A stretch of DNA of 64,000 nucleotides from positions 1 to 64,000 of the forward strand of contig JACKNJ010000011.1 of NCBI GenBank assembly GCA_024234895.1, in the 5' to 3' direction. The first letter of the stretch is position 1; every line of letters starts with the position of its first letter. Shown here one piece after another: positions 51,133 through 62,100 of this stretch. The position numbers and the translations under genes were made by a program. The DNA comes from Gammaproteobacteria bacterium (lineage in GTDB: Bacteria; Pseudomonadota; Gammaproteobacteria; JACKNK01). The notes below the pieces were generated by a model. It ran no database searches. It was given only the letters and a program-made list of their open reading frames with translations, and had not been told where the DNA came from.

Positions 51133-53145
51133 ATGTCGATGTCGTTCAGCAACCCTCGTACCAACATGCATCCTCCGGTGCGCGCGGCCACCTTGCAGTG
51201 GCTGCTGGTCACGCTGGTGCTGATCGCGGCTCCTCATGCACCGCGGGTGCCAATCTGGATCAGCACGCTGTTTCTCGGCATCGCGACCTGGCGCTGGCTC
51301 GCTGGGCGCCGTAACTGGACCCTGCCCAATGCGTGGATCCGGGGCCTCAGCGCGGTGTTCGGGATCAGTGCGGTATTCGCCAATTACGGCACCGTGTTCG
51401 GACGTGAACCGGGTGTCTCGCTACTGCTGGTGATGGTCGCACTCAAGATGATCGAGTTGCGCAGCCAGCGTGATGAATGGGTCTTGCTGCTGCTCGGCTA
51501 CTTCCTGCTGCTAACGTCGTTTCTGTTTCAGCAGGGTATTGGCGCCGGTGTTTACATGTTGGGGATGGCGGTATTGCTGACCGCCCTCCTCGCCACCCTC
51601 AGCGATATTCGCCGCCCCGGCCTCGAACGGAAGCATTGGCGCATGGCCGGCATGATGATGTTGCAGGGCGTGCCGTTGATGCTGGTGCTGTTCGTGTTGT
51701 TCCCGCGGGTCGATCGGCCCCTGTGGGGCATGAGCGATGCCGTCGACACTGCGCGAACCGGACTCAGCGACTCCATGAGCCCGGGCGCGTTCACCAATCT
51801 GACCCTGTCCGACGAGGTCGCCTTCCGGGTCGATTTCACAGGTGAGCGACCGCCGATGTCCAAGCTTTATTGGCGTGGTCCGGTGTTCTGGCGCTATGAC
51901 GGCCAGCAATGGCGGCGTGGCGGACCCACCGGGCCACGGCGACTTGAGTTCACCGGCCTGAGCGAACCGGTCGACTACACGGTGACGCTGGAGCCCCACG
52001 ATCGCTTGTGGATGTTCGCTCTCGACATCCCGGGCGATGTACCGGACTCCTCCTACTTCACGACGGACTATCGCATCGAGACGGATCGTCAGGTCAAGGA
52101 TCGCCGCGTCTATTCGATGCGCTCCTGGCTGAATTACCGCATCGACGTGACGCCGCGACCGGAAGATCTCGAACTCGCGACCAGCCTGCCGGCAAACGCA
52201 CACCCGCGTGCCCGCGCATTGGCTGGGCAGTGGCGCGAGCAGTTCGGGGACGACCATCCGGGCATCGTCAACGCCGCGTTGCAGCATTTCCGCGAACAGC
52301 CGTTTCACTACACCCTCGCCCCTCCCCTGCTGCGCATCGACCCGGTGGATCAATTCCTGTTCGAGTCCCGCGCGGGTTTCTGCGAACACTACGCCGGCAG
52401 TTTCGTCGTGCTGATGCGCGCCGCCGGGGTGCCGGCCCGGGTCGTGACCGGTTATCAGGGCGGTGTCTGGAACAAACTGGGCGGCTACTTCATGGTCCGC
52501 CAGGCCGACGCGCACGCGTGGTCAGAGGTGTGGTTGCCCGAACGCGGCTGGGTGCGGGTCGACCCGACGGCGGCGGTCGCACCGGAGCGTGTCGAGCGCG
52601 GCATCGCCGCAGCCATCCGCGGCGAGCAGGGCGTGCTCGCGGCGATGGCGCAAGTCGATGAGATCGGCGGATGGCGTTACCAGATGGCATTGGCGTGGGA
52701 CGCGATCCACACCAGTTGGGGCCGCTGGGTGGTTGGCTACAACGCCCAGCGCCAGCGCAGTCTGTTGCAGGACTGGGGCATGGACGATGTCTCACCGACC
52801 GAACTCGCGCGCGGCATGGTCGTCGTGGTCGGTGTGCTGCTCGCGGTGTTCGCGCTGCTGATGTTTCAACGCCGTCCGCACGCCAGGCGCTCGCCCGCGC
52901 AGTTGGCCTGGCTGCGTTTCAACCGGCGACTGGCCGATGCCGGCCTGCCACGCGCCGACCATGAGGGGCCGCTGGATTTCGGTCGCCGCGCAACCGCCCG
53001 GTTCCCGGACGAAGCCGCGCGGATCGAGACGATCGTCAGGGACTACGCGGCCCTCCGTTACGGAGCGGGATCGACGGACAGCGAAGATCGCCTGCGCCGT
53101 CTGCGCCGGGCGGTGCGCCGTTTCCGGCCACGCGCCCGGCGCTGA
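51133..53145 (+). CDS. TgpA-type membrane transglutaminase
   Basis: A 670-residue protein with about six N-terminal membrane helices, a periplasmic transglutaminase domain and one C-terminal helix (ELARGMVVVVGVLLAVFALLMF). The triad is Cys in SRAGFCEHYAGSF, His in ADAHAWSEVW and Asp in GWVRVDPTAAV. TgpA of Pseudomonas is essential for growth; the natural substrate is not known. The ATG at 51133 follows AGGAG by 12 bases; a start at 51139 or 51166 is possible. The usual upstream moxR/DUF58 genes are not here. Confidence 0.9.
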   Translation: MSMSFSNPRTNMHPPVRAATLQWLLVTLVLIAAPHAPRVPIWISTLFLGIATWRWLAGRRNWTLPNAWIRGLSAVFGISAVFANYGTVFGREPGVSLLLVMVALKMIELRSQRDEWVLLLLGYFLLLTSFLFQQGIGAGVYMLGMAVLLTALLATLSDIRRPGLERKHWRMAGMMMLQGVPLMLVLFVLFPRVDRPLWGMSDAVDTARTGLSDSMSPGAFTNLTLSDEVAFRVDFTGERPPMSKLYWRGPVFWRYDGQQWRRGGPTGPRRLEFTGLSEPVDYTVTLEPHDRLWMFALDIPGDVPDSSYFTTDYRIETDRQVKDRRVYSMRSWLNYRIDVTPRPEDLELATSLPANAHPRARALAGQWREQFGDDHPGIVNAALQHFREQPFHYTLAPPLLRIDPVDQFLFESRAGFCEHYAGSFVVLMRAAGVPARVVTGYQGGVWNKLGGYFMVRQADAHAWSEVWLPERGWVRVDPTAAVAPERVERGIAAAIRGEQGVLAAMAQVDEIGGWRYQMALAWDAIHTSWGRWVVGYNAQRQRSLLQDWGMDDVSPTELARGMVVVVGVLLAVFALLMFQRRPHARRSPAQLAWLRFNRRLADAGLPRADHEGPLDFGRRATARFPDEAARIETIVRDYAALRYGAGSTDSEDRLRRLRRAVRRFRPRARR

Positions 53146-53148
53146 TCC

Positions 53149-55794
53149 TCAGCGCTCCGCGAGGCTTTTGCTGGCCACCTCGTAGCAATCCCTGGACAGG
53201 CCGTGCCTGGCGACGATGCGCGCCAGTTCCGCGCGCATGAGCTGACCCCGCCCCGCATCGTAACGACGCCAGTGCGCCAGGTTGCCGAGCAGACGCGCGG
53301 CGATCTGCGGGTTGCGGGAATCGAGATCGAGCACGTGATCCGCGAGGAAGCGGTAGCCCGCGCCGTCGGCGGCGTGGAAATTGACCGGATTGGCGGCGCA
53401 GAACGCACCGATCAGGCTGCGGATGCGGTTCGGATTGCGCGGGTCGTAGGCCGGGTCGGTTTCCAGGGCGCGCACCTGGGCCAGGGTGTCCGGCAGCGGC
53501 GCGGTCGCCTGCAGGCTGAACCATTTGTCCAGCACCAGCGGGTCCGCTCGCCAGCGTTCGCGGAACACCGCCAGCGCGTGCTCGCGGTGCGGGTTTGCGT
53601 GATGGGCCAGTGCGGTCAGCGCGGCCATGGTGTCGGTCATGTTGGCGCCGGCCTCGAATTGCGCATGCGCCAGTTCGATACCCTCGGGCAGGCAGCTCAG
53701 ATAGGACAGACAGGCGTTGCGCAGGCTGCGGCGGCCGATCGAGGCGGCGTCCGGTGAATACGCGCCGTCGTCGGACAACGCCTGATGGATGCGGATCAGG
53801 TCCGTACTCAGCGCGGCGGCGAGTTCATGACGCACGAACTCGCGCGCGGCGTGGATGCCGTCCACGTCGATGACCTTCATCGCCTCGGCCAGGGTCGCCT
53901 CGCTGGGCAGGCGGATCAGCTCGGCGCGGTAGTCCGGGGCAAGCGATTCATCCCGCAGGGCCATGCCGAAGGCGGCAACGTAATCCGGATTCAGACGCAT
54001 CGTGCGCCCGGCAGCGCGCTCCGCGGCGAGTTCCAGGATCAGCCGGGTGACCAGCACCTGCCCCGCCTCCCAGCGGCTGAATTCGTCGCTGTCGTGGGCG
54101 AGCAGGTGGCGTAGCTGCGCGTCGCTGTAATCGAACTCGAGGTGAACCGGCGCGGAGAAGCCGCGCAGCAGCGAGGGCACCGGCTCGACAGCCACGTCGA
54201 CGAAATCGAAGCGTTCGATCGGCGCGCGCAGTTCCAGCACCCGCGTGCCCTCGCTCGCCTCGCTTTCGCCGAGCAGGCGCAGCGGGAGGTCCGCGCCATC
54301 CGGCCCGACCAGGCCGATCGCGAGCGGGATATGCATCGGCGCCTTCGCGGCCATGTCCGGGGTCGGCGGGCAGGTCTGACTGCACAACAGCGTGTAGGTG
54401 CGCGTTTCGGCGTCGTATTCGGCCTCGACGATCACGCGCGGCGTGCCGGCCTGGCTGTACCAGAGGCGGAACTGGCCGAGGTCGACACCGTTGGCGTCCT
54501 CCATGCAGCGCACGAAATCGTCGGTGGTGACGGCCTGGCCGTCATGACGCTCGAAATACAGGTCGGTGCCTTTCCGGTAGCCGTCCGCGCCGAGCAGGGT
54601 GTGCTGCATGCGCACCACCTCGGCGCCCTTCTCGTAGACGGTCACGGTGTAGAAGTTGTTGATCTCGATGTATGAGGCCGGCCGCACCGGGTGCGCCATC
54701 GGGCCGGCGTCCTCGCGGAACTGGAACTGGCGCAGCATGCGCACGTCCTCGATGCGTTTCACGCCGCGCGAGTTCATGTCGGCCGAGAATTCCTGGTCGC
54801 GGAACACGGTCAGGCCTTCCTTGAGACTCAGCTGGAACCAGTCCCGGCAGGTGATGCGGTTGCCGGTCCAGTTGTGGAAGTACTCGTGCGCGACCACGCC
54901 CTCGATGCCGAGATAGTCCATGTCGGTGGCGGTATCCGGGCGCGCCAGGATGTACTTGGCGTTGAAGATGTTGAGGCCCTTGTTCTCCATCGCGCCCATG
55001 TTGAAGTCGTTGACGGCGACGATCATGAACACGTCGAGGTCGTACTCGCGCCCATAGGTCTGCTCGTCCCAGCGCATCGACTTCTTGAGCGAGTCCATCG
55101 CGTGCTGGCAGCGGTCGATGTTCTGCGGCTCCACGAAGATGCGCAGGGTGACCTCGCGCCCGCTGGCGGTGGTGTAGCGGTCCTCGATGTGTTGCAGGTC
55201 GCCGGCGACCAGCGCGTACAGGTAGCAGGGTTTCGGGAACGGGTCTTCCCAGGTCGCGAAATGGCGCCCGTCGGCCAGCGCGCCCTGCTCGATCAGGTTG
55301 CCGTTCGAGAGCAGCACCGGGAAACGCGCGGCATCCGCCTCGATGCGCGTCGTGAAGCGCGCCATCACGTCGGGACGGTCCGGGTAGTAGGTGATCTTGC
55401 GGAAACCCTCCGCCTCGCACTGCGTGCAGTACAGGTCGTTCGAACGATACAGACCTTCCAGGCTGCTGTTGTCCTGCGGCTTGATGCGCGTGACCACGAC
55501 CAGTTCGAATTCGTCCGGCACCTCGTTGATGACCAGCGATTCCTCGCCGAGCCGGTAATTGCCGACATGCACGCGCTCGCCGTCGACCGCGAGCGACACC
55601 AGTTCCATGTCCTGACCGTCGAGGTGCAGCGGCGGTGCCTCGTCATCGGCCAGCACGGGGTTCCGGCGGACCCGGCTGCGCGCGGTGACCTCGGTGACGT
55701 CATCGTCGAGCCGGACGACCAGGTCGATGCGGTCGATCAGATGGGCGGGCGGCTGGTAGTCTGCAAGCTGAATCGTGCGGGGTGTGGTGGTCAT
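53149..55794 (-). CDS. pepN: aminopeptidase N
   Basis: An 881-residue M1-family zinc aminopeptidase. The exopeptidase motif is GAMENKGLNIF and the zinc motif is HEYFHNWTGNR with the downstream Glu in KEGLTVFRDQEF. Domain order (N-terminal beta, catalytic, beta-sandwich, C-terminal helical superhelix) follows the gammaproteobacterial PepN. It releases amino acids from peptide N-termini in the cytoplasm. It converges with the transglutaminase gene, with three bases between stops. Confidence 0.96.
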   Translation of the reverse strand: MTTTPRTIQLADYQPPAHLIDRIDLVVRLDDDVTEVTARSRVRRNPVLADDEAPPLHLDGQDMELVSLAVDGERVHVGNYRLGEESLVINEVPDEFELVVVTRIKPQDNSSLEGLYRSNDLYCTQCEAEGFRKITYYPDRPDVMARFTTRIEADAARFPVLLSNGNLIEQGALADGRHFATWEDPFPKPCYLYALVAGDLQHIEDRYTTASGREVTLRIFVEPQNIDRCQHAMDSLKKSMRWDEQTYGREYDLDVFMIVAVNDFNMGAMENKGLNIFNAKYILARPDTATDMDYLGIEGVVAHEYFHNWTGNRITCRDWFQLSLKEGLTVFRDQEFSADMNSRGVKRIEDVRMLRQFQFREDAGPMAHPVRPASYIEINNFYTVTVYEKGAEVVRMQHTLLGADGYRKGTDLYFERHDGQAVTTDDFVRCMEDANGVDLGQFRLWYSQAGTPRVIVEAEYDAETRTYTLLCSQTCPPTPDMAAKAPMHIPLAIGLVGPDGADLPLRLLGESEASEGTRVLELRAPIERFDFVDVAVEPVPSLLRGFSAPVHLEFDYSDAQLRHLLAHDSDEFSRWEAGQVLVTRLILELAAERAAGRTMRLNPDYVAAFGMALRDESLAPDYRAELIRLPSEATLAEAMKVIDVDGIHAAREFVRHELAAALSTDLIRIHQALSDDGAYSPDAASIGRRSLRNACLSYLSCLPEGIELAHAQFEAGANMTDTMAALTALAHHANPHREHALAVFRERWRADPLVLDKWFSLQATAPLPDTLAQVRALETDPAYDPRNPNRIRSLIGAFCAANPVNFHAADGAGYRFLADHVLDLDSRNPQIAARLLGNLAHWRRYDAGRGQLMRAELARIVARHGLSRDCYEVASKSLAER

Positions 55795-55919
55795 CGGCGG
55801 TCACGGCGGTGGTGATCAGACACCGGGCAGGACGCCCGGCATGGATGGCGCAAGAATACCAATCCCCCATTCCCATTCCGCCGTCGAATTCCCTCTCCAT
55901 CAACGACCCAATCCCGTTC

Positions 55920-57839
55920 ATGTCCGACCGAAAGCAAGCGCCCTGTGGCACCTGGGCCTCGCCCATCAACGCGGCCGCCGTCGTCGAGGCCGGCGTGTCG
56001 CTGTCCTCGCTGACCGCGCCGACCGGCTCCCCACCCTGCTGGCTGGAACGCCGCCCCAAGGCGGGCGGTCGCAGCGTGCTGGTCGAAGCGACCGCCAGCG
56101 GCCCGCGCGATCTGACCGGCGAGCGGGTCAGCGTCCGTTCCCGGGTGAACGAGTACGGCGGCGCGCCCTACTGCCGGAACGGCGAGGTGATCTGGTTCTG
56201 CAACGATGCCGATCAACGCATCTATCGGCAGGTCGGTGACGATGCGCCGGGCGCGCTGACCGGGGCACTCCCGCATCGCTACGCCGATCTGACCTACGAC
56301 GCGGCCCGCGATCGTCTGCTCGCGGTGCGGGAGGATCATGGCGGGAATGGCCACGAACCCGCGCTGACCCTGGTTGCGATCGACCACGCGGGGGTCGTCA
56401 CCACACTCGTCGGCGGCGCGGATTTCTACTCCAACCCCCTGCCATCCCCGGATGGACGCCAGCTCGCCTGGCTGAGCTGGAATCACCCGAACATGCCGTG
56501 GGACGGCACCGGGTTGTGGCTCGCGGAAATCGATGACGCGGGTCATCCCCGCAATGCGCGACGGATTGCCGGCGGCCCGGATGAATCCGTCTTCCAGCCG
56601 GCATGGTCGCCGACCGGCGTGCTGCATTTCGTCTCCGACCGCAACAACTGGTGGAACATCCATCGGCTCGAGGACGACGGCGAGGCCATCAACGTCTGTC
56701 CGATGGAGGCCGAATTCGGGCGTCCGCAATGGGTGTTCGGCATGAGCACCTACGGCTTCGATGCGCGCGGCGCGATCGTCGCCTGCTACACCCGTGCCGG
56801 GCGCTGGCGCCTGACGCGTATCGATTCCGCCGGTCGGCAGGATATCGATCTGCCCTACGACGACATCCAGGAACTGCGGGTCGCCGGCGACCGGGCCTGG
56901 CTGTTGGCCGCCTCGCCGACCAGCATCCCGGGCGTGGTGGAGGTCGATCTGGCCGACGGCGGTCATCGCCTGCTCGCGCACGGTGGCGGCGCCGGTATGC
57001 CTTCGCGCCATATCTCCCGCCCCGAGGCGTTCACGTTCGCGAGCGGCGACGGCGAGGCACATGCGTTCTACTACCCGCCGACCAATCCCGGTTTCGCTCC
57101 ACTCGACGACGAAAAGCCGCCGCTGATCGTGAAGATTCACGGCGGACCGACGGCGGCAACCGGCACCGCGCTGAGTGCCGCCATCCAGTTCTGGACCAGT
57201 CGTGGATTCGGCCTGGTCGATGTGAACTATCGCGGCAGCACCGGATACGGACGTGATTACCGCGCGTTGCTGCACGGCCAGGCGGGCATCGTTGACGTCG
57301 AGGACTGCATCAACGCAGCCCGCCACCTCGTCGACACCGGCAGGGTCGATGCTCAGCGCTGCCTGATCCGGGGCAGCAGCGCCGGTGGCTACACCGTGCT
57401 CGCCGCGCTGACCTTCCATGATTTCTTCCGCGCCGGCGCCAGCTATTACGGCATCGGCGATCTGGCCACGCTGGCCCGCGACACCCACAAGTTCGAGGCG
57501 CGCTACGTCGATCGTCTGGTCGCGCCCTGGCCCGCCGGCGAGGCGCTGTATCGGGAACGCTCACCGATCGCGCACGTCGACCGGCTCGGCGTGCCGGTGA
57601 TCTTCTTCCAGGGCCTGGACGACAAGATCGTGCCGCCGAATCAGGCCGAGGACATGGTCGCCGCGCTCGATGCCAAGGGCCTGCCGGTCGCCTATCTCAC
57701 CTTCGCGGGCGAAGCACACGGTTTCCGGCGGGCCGAGACATTGCTCCGCACGCTGGAGGCCGAGCTGTATTTCTACGGGAAGGTGTTGGGGTTCACCCCG
57801 GCGGACGCGATCGAGCCGGTCGACATCCGCAATCTGTGA
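55920..57839 (+). CDS. S9-family prolyl oligopeptidase-like peptidase
   Basis: A 639-residue enzyme: beta-propeller in the first two-thirds (PDGRQLAWLSWNHPNMPWDGTGLWLAEI) and an alpha/beta hydrolase end. Triad: Ser in RGSSAGGYTVLAAL, Asp in FFQGLDDKIVPPNQ, His in GEAHGFR. KIHGGPTAATGTALS and VDVNYRGSTGYGRDYR mark the S9 oxyanion side. ATG at 55920 (MSDRKQAPCGTWASPI) matches the family N-terminus. Substrate unknown; it is divergent from pepN. Confidence 0.93.
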   Translation: MSDRKQAPCGTWASPINAAAVVEAGVSLSSLTAPTGSPPCWLERRPKAGGRSVLVEATASGPRDLTGERVSVRSRVNEYGGAPYCRNGEVIWFCNDADQRIYRQVGDDAPGALTGALPHRYADLTYDAARDRLLAVREDHGGNGHEPALTLVAIDHAGVVTTLVGGADFYSNPLPSPDGRQLAWLSWNHPNMPWDGTGLWLAEIDDAGHPRNARRIAGGPDESVFQPAWSPTGVLHFVSDRNNWWNIHRLEDDGEAINVCPMEAEFGRPQWVFGMSTYGFDARGAIVACYTRAGRWRLTRIDSAGRQDIDLPYDDIQELRVAGDRAWLLAASPTSIPGVVEVDLADGGHRLLAHGGGAGMPSRHISRPEAFTFASGDGEAHAFYYPPTNPGFAPLDDEKPPLIVKIHGGPTAATGTALSAAIQFWTSRGFGLVDVNYRGSTGYGRDYRALLHGQAGIVDVEDCINAARHLVDTGRVDAQRCLIRGSSAGGYTVLAALTFHDFFRAGASYYGIGDLATLARDTHKFEARYVDRLVAPWPAGEALYRERSPIAHVDRLGVPVIFFQGLDDKIVPPNQAEDMVAALDAKGLPVAYLTFAGEAHGFRRAETLLRTLEAELYFYGKVLGFTPADAIEPVDIRNL

Positions 57840-57845
57840 CCCGCC

Positions 57846-58613
57846 TCAGTCCCAGAATGCGACCGCGTGCATGCCCAGATTGCCGTAATCGAAGCCTTCA
57901 TAGAGGGTTTCGCCACCGCCCCCGGCGGCGCCCCAGGCGACGAACAGCGGGAGCAGATGGTCTTCGCTCGGGTGCGCGATGTCCGCATAGGGGGCCAGCG
58001 CCCGGTAGCGGTCGGCGTCGTCACGTCGATCCTCGCCAAGGGCCCGCAACATCCAGCCGGCAAACGCACTCGCCCACTCCTCCGGCGGCTGATCCGGGCG
58101 CCCGAGTTGCCGCAGGTTATGCACCAGGCCGCCACTGGCGATGATCATGGTCTTGTCGTCGCGCAGTTCACCGAGCACGCGACCCAGGCGCATCAAGGTG
58201 GACGGAGCCCATCGGAACGGCATCGCGACCGGCACCACGTTCACGTCCGCGTCGGGGTACATCAGACTCAGCGCGGTCCACACGCCATGATCCAGTCCGC
58301 GAGACGGCTCGAATTCGGCGCGGATGCCGGCCTCAATCAGATGCGTGCAGATCTGCCGGGCCAGCTCGGGATTCCCGGCCACCGCGTATTTCCGCTCGTT
58401 CAGGGCTTGCGGGAAACCGGCAAAGTCATGAATGGTCGAGGGATGCGGCGCGCCACCGACAAGGAGCTTGTCCGCATACCAATGCGCCGACAGCACGATC
58501 ACCGATTCCGGTCGGGGCAACGACTGCCCGAGATCCTGCAGAAAGGCGCCATGCGGCGTGTTCCGCAGTAGCAGATTGGGGGCGCCGTGGCTTATGAAGA
58601 GAACCGGATTCAT
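57846..58613 (-). CDS. class III extradiol ring-cleavage dioxygenase, DODA type
   Basis: A 255-residue LigB-fold enzyme. Metal ligands: His in FISHGAP, His in VLSAHWYADKL and the later SEDHLLPLF. DHGVWTALSLMYPDADVNVVPVAM and SGGLVHNLRQL complete the pattern. Members such as YgiD open catechol rings of DOPA-like substrates; native substrates are usually unclear. Start at 58613 is by family N-terminus MNPVLFISHGAPN. It converges with the peptidase gene and is divergent from a cupin gene. Confidence 0.92.
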   Translation of the reverse strand: MNPVLFISHGAPNLLLRNTPHGAFLQDLGQSLPRPESVIVLSAHWYADKLLVGGAPHPSTIHDFAGFPQALNERKYAVAGNPELARQICTHLIEAGIRAEFEPSRGLDHGVWTALSLMYPDADVNVVPVAMPFRWAPSTLMRLGRVLGELRDDKTMIIASGGLVHNLRQLGRPDQPPEEWASAFAGWMLRALGEDRRDDADRYRALAPYADIAHPSEDHLLPLFVAWGAAGGGGETLYEGFDYGNLGMHAVAFWD

Positions 58614-58695
58614 GGCTCGACCCGATACGAACAACGGGGACATTCGGATGCACATCACCCGCATTTGCAAGCATTTGTAACGAATACGTAACCGA

Positions 58696-59034
58696 ATGCA
58701 AATCAAAAACCTGTATTCCGGCGTCTGCGCCGCAGACAAGCTGCCGGCGGAAGATTTCCAGACCCTCCTCGCTCACGGCGGCTGCCGGCTGGAACGGATC
58801 GTTTCGACCGGACACTCGACTCCGCCCGATCAGTGGTACGACCAGGATGACGATGAGTGGGTGCTGTTGCTGAGCGGCTGCGCGGTGCTGCGCTTCGCGG
58901 GACCGGATGAGACCGTGACCCTGGGGCCGGGTGACCATCTGCTGATCCCGGCACACCGCCGTCACCGCGTGGAATCCACCGATCCTCAAGGTGCGACGGT
59001 CTGGCTGGCCCTGCACATGCGCCCTGAACCCTGA
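58696..59034 (+). CDS. cupin-domain protein
   Basis: A 112-residue single-domain beta barrel. The cupin motifs are diverged: STPPDQWYDQDDDEWVLLLSGCAVLRF and LGPGDHLLIPAHRRHRVEST, with His residues in the second motif but an Asp/Glu-rich first motif (YDQDDDEW). It may bind metal; function unknown. It starts 82 bases from the dioxygenase start, so expression may be linked. A terminator follows at 59075. Confidence 0.88.
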   Translation: MQIKNLYSGVCAADKLPAEDFQTLLAHGGCRLERIVSTGHSTPPDQWYDQDDDEWVLLLSGCAVLRFAGPDETVTLGPGDHLLIPAHRRHRVESTDPQGATVWLALHMRPEP

Positions 59035-59074
59035 AACACGCCGTCGCTGGCGGCGGGTAGGAGGCTCCCAAATA

Positions 59075-59105
59075 AAAAGGGCGTCGACTCGGTCGACGCC
59101 CTTTT
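59075..59105. terminator. bidirectional terminator
   Basis: AAAAGGGCGTCGAC (59075-59088) and GTCGACGCCCTTTT (59092-59105) with loop TCG. It lies between the cupin stop and the RND pump stop, serving both convergent units. Confidence 0.88.
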
Positions 59106-59133
59106 ATCTCCCGATCCGTCCGGATCGGTCCGG

Positions 59134-62100
59134 CTAGACCTTGGTCTGCTCGGTCTCTTCCTTGGCCTCGTTGTCCCGCACAGCGCCGACATGGGCGACC
59201 CGGCGGAAAGTCTCCTCGCCGATGCTGAGGCAGCCGAGCGGCACGACCACCAGGGTCAGGATGGTCGACACGAACACGCCGAACAGCAGCGAGATCGCCA
59301 TGCCCTGGAAGATCGGGTCGGTCAGGATGACCGCCGAACCGAGAACCAGCGCCAGCGCCGTGATCATGATCGGACGGGTTCTGGCCTTGGCGGCATGGAT
59401 GACCGCGTCGTACAGCGGCAGGCCATCGCGGATCAGCACCAGCGTGAAGTCCACCAGCAGGATGGAGTTACGCACGATGATGCCGGCCAGCGCGATCCAG
59501 CCGATCATCGATGTGGCCGTGAAGTCCGCGCCGAACAGCATGTGACCGGGCACGATGCCGAGCAGGGTCAGCGGGATCGGCGCCATGATGATGGCCGGGA
59601 TGATGAAGTTGCCGAACTGCCAGACCACCAGCATGTAAATTGCGATCAGGGCGATGGCGTAGGCGGCGCCCATGTCACGGAAGGTCTCGAAGGTCACGGT
59701 CCATTCACCGCCCCACTCGAAGCCGGACTGCTGGTCGGTCGCCGGTGCGCCGGTGTACTCGCCGGCGATCTTCACGCCGTCGGGCGCGGTGTAATCGGCA
59801 AGCAATTCGTCGACGTCGAGCTGCGCGTAGACCGGCGCGGCCAGACGCCCCTTCGCGTCACCGACCACGAACTCAACCGGCCGCAGGTCCTTGCGGAAGA
59901 TGATGTCGTCACGCTTCTGCTCGACGAATCTGCCGAGTTCACCCAGCGGCACAGTACCGGACTGCATCATGTTCATGATCGGCAGATCGCGCAGCTGACC
60001 GAGGTCGGCACGTTTGGACAACGGCACCTGCATGAGGATGTAGGTCGGTTCCTCGATGCCGCGTTCCTTGAGGTCGCCGACCTTGAACTCGCCCATGGCC
60101 ATGGCCAGGTGCTTGTTGATGCTGTCGATGGTCACGCCGTTCAGGGCAGCTTTCTCGGTGTCGATATCGAAACGCCATTCGGTCATCGGCTCGCGCATCA
60201 GCGTCTGCTCCTCACCGACGTATTCGGACTTGTTGAACAGCGCGGCGATGTCGCGGGCGACCTGCTTGCGCGTGGCGGCGTCGGGGCCGTGGACCTCGGC
60301 GACCAGGGTCTGCAACACCGGCGGACCGGGCGGCATCTCGACCACCGTGACGCCGGCACCATCGGCCTGCTTGATGCCGGAGGCATCGATCAGCGGCGCG
60401 ATCTTGTCGCGGATCTGATTGGCGATCTCGTGACTGTTGCGGTCACGATCTTCCTTGTCCGTCAGGATGACCTGGATCTGCGCCTGCCACGGGAACTGGC
60501 GGAGGTAGTAATGGCGCACCAGGCCGTTGAAGTCGAACGGGATCGCCGCGCCGACGTAGGTCTGCACGGACAGCACGTCCGGATCCTGGCGGATGATCTC
60601 CGCGATGTCGGCGGTGAAGCTGGCGGTGTCCGGCAGCGCGGTGCCGGCCGGCATGTCGATCGCGACCTGGAACTCGGCCTTGTTGTCGAACGGCAGCATC
60701 TTCACGGTGACGCCGGTCGTGTAGAACATCAGGCCGGCCAGGAAGAACGCCACGAACAGGCCGATCAGGAACATGTTGCCGAGCTTGCGATCCCGGTAGA
60801 GCCTGCCGATGGTGCCCTGATAAAGGCCATCCAGCTTCTCGGCGGTCTTCTCTTCCTTGTGATGCATCTCCTGGAGCTTCTTCATGCTCGGCACGATGCG
60901 CATCGCCAGCCACGGCGCGAACACCAGCGCGGCGAACAGCGAGAAGATCATCGCGACCGAACCCAGCGCCGGGATCGGCTCCATATACGGGCCCATCATG
61001 CCGGACACGAAACCCATCGGCAGCAGCGCGGCGACCACGGTGTAGGTCGCCAGCACTGTCGGGTTGCCGACCTCGCGCACCGCGTCGATGGAGATCTCGG
61101 TGGACGGCTCGCCATGCATCAGCCAGCGGCGGTAGATGTTCTCAACGATGACGATCGCGTTATCGACCAGGAAGCCGATGGAGAAGATCAGCGCGAACAG
61201 CGACACGCGGTTGATCGAGTAGCCCATCAGCATCGCCGAGAACACGGTGATGACCAGCACCACCGGGATGGTCAGCAGCACCACGACGGACGGTTTCCAG
61301 CCCATCGAATACCAGACCAGCAAGGTCACCGCGGCGGTCGCGACGAACAGCTTGAACAGCAGGTCGTTGACCTTCTTGTCGGCGGTCTTGCCGTAGTTGC
61401 GGGTGATCTCCCAATGCACGTTGTCGGGGATCAGATAGCCCTGGATGCTCTGCATTTCGTTGAGCACGGAGTTGACAACGTCGACGCCGTTGGCGCCCTT
61501 CTGCTTGGCGATCGCGATGGTCACGGCCTGCGCGTAGTCGACGCGGGCACCGGTATTCGCGGCGCCGGTCGAGAAGGTGACCATCTGCTTGACGTCTTCC
61601 GGCCCGATGGAGACATCGGCGACGTCATGCATGTAGATCGGACGGCCTTCGTGATTGCCGACCACCAGATTCTTGATCTGATCGGCATCGCTCAGGAACG
61701 CACCGGTGACGACATAGGCGTACTTGCCGGCGGATTCGGTGGAACCGACCGTCATCTCGGCGTTGAAGCCCTGCACCACCTGCGCCATCTGCGCCATGCT
61801 CATGCCGTAGGCGGCCAGGCGCTCCGGCTGCACGTCGATCTTGACCTGACGCGCGCGGCCACCGACCACGAACGTGTTGCCGGTCTTCGGAAGCTGCTTG
61901 AGGTGCTGCTGCACCGACACCGCCAGCGCGCGCAGCGCCGCGTCGTTGACCTCGTGGGACCACAGCGTCAGCGTGACCACGGGAACGTCGTCGATTTCCT
62001 TGGGCTTGATCTGCGCGTTCTCGGCGCCGGGCGGGATCAGATCCTCGTTCGCGCGGATCTTGTCGGCGGCACGCACGATGGCGGCGTTCATGTCCTCGCC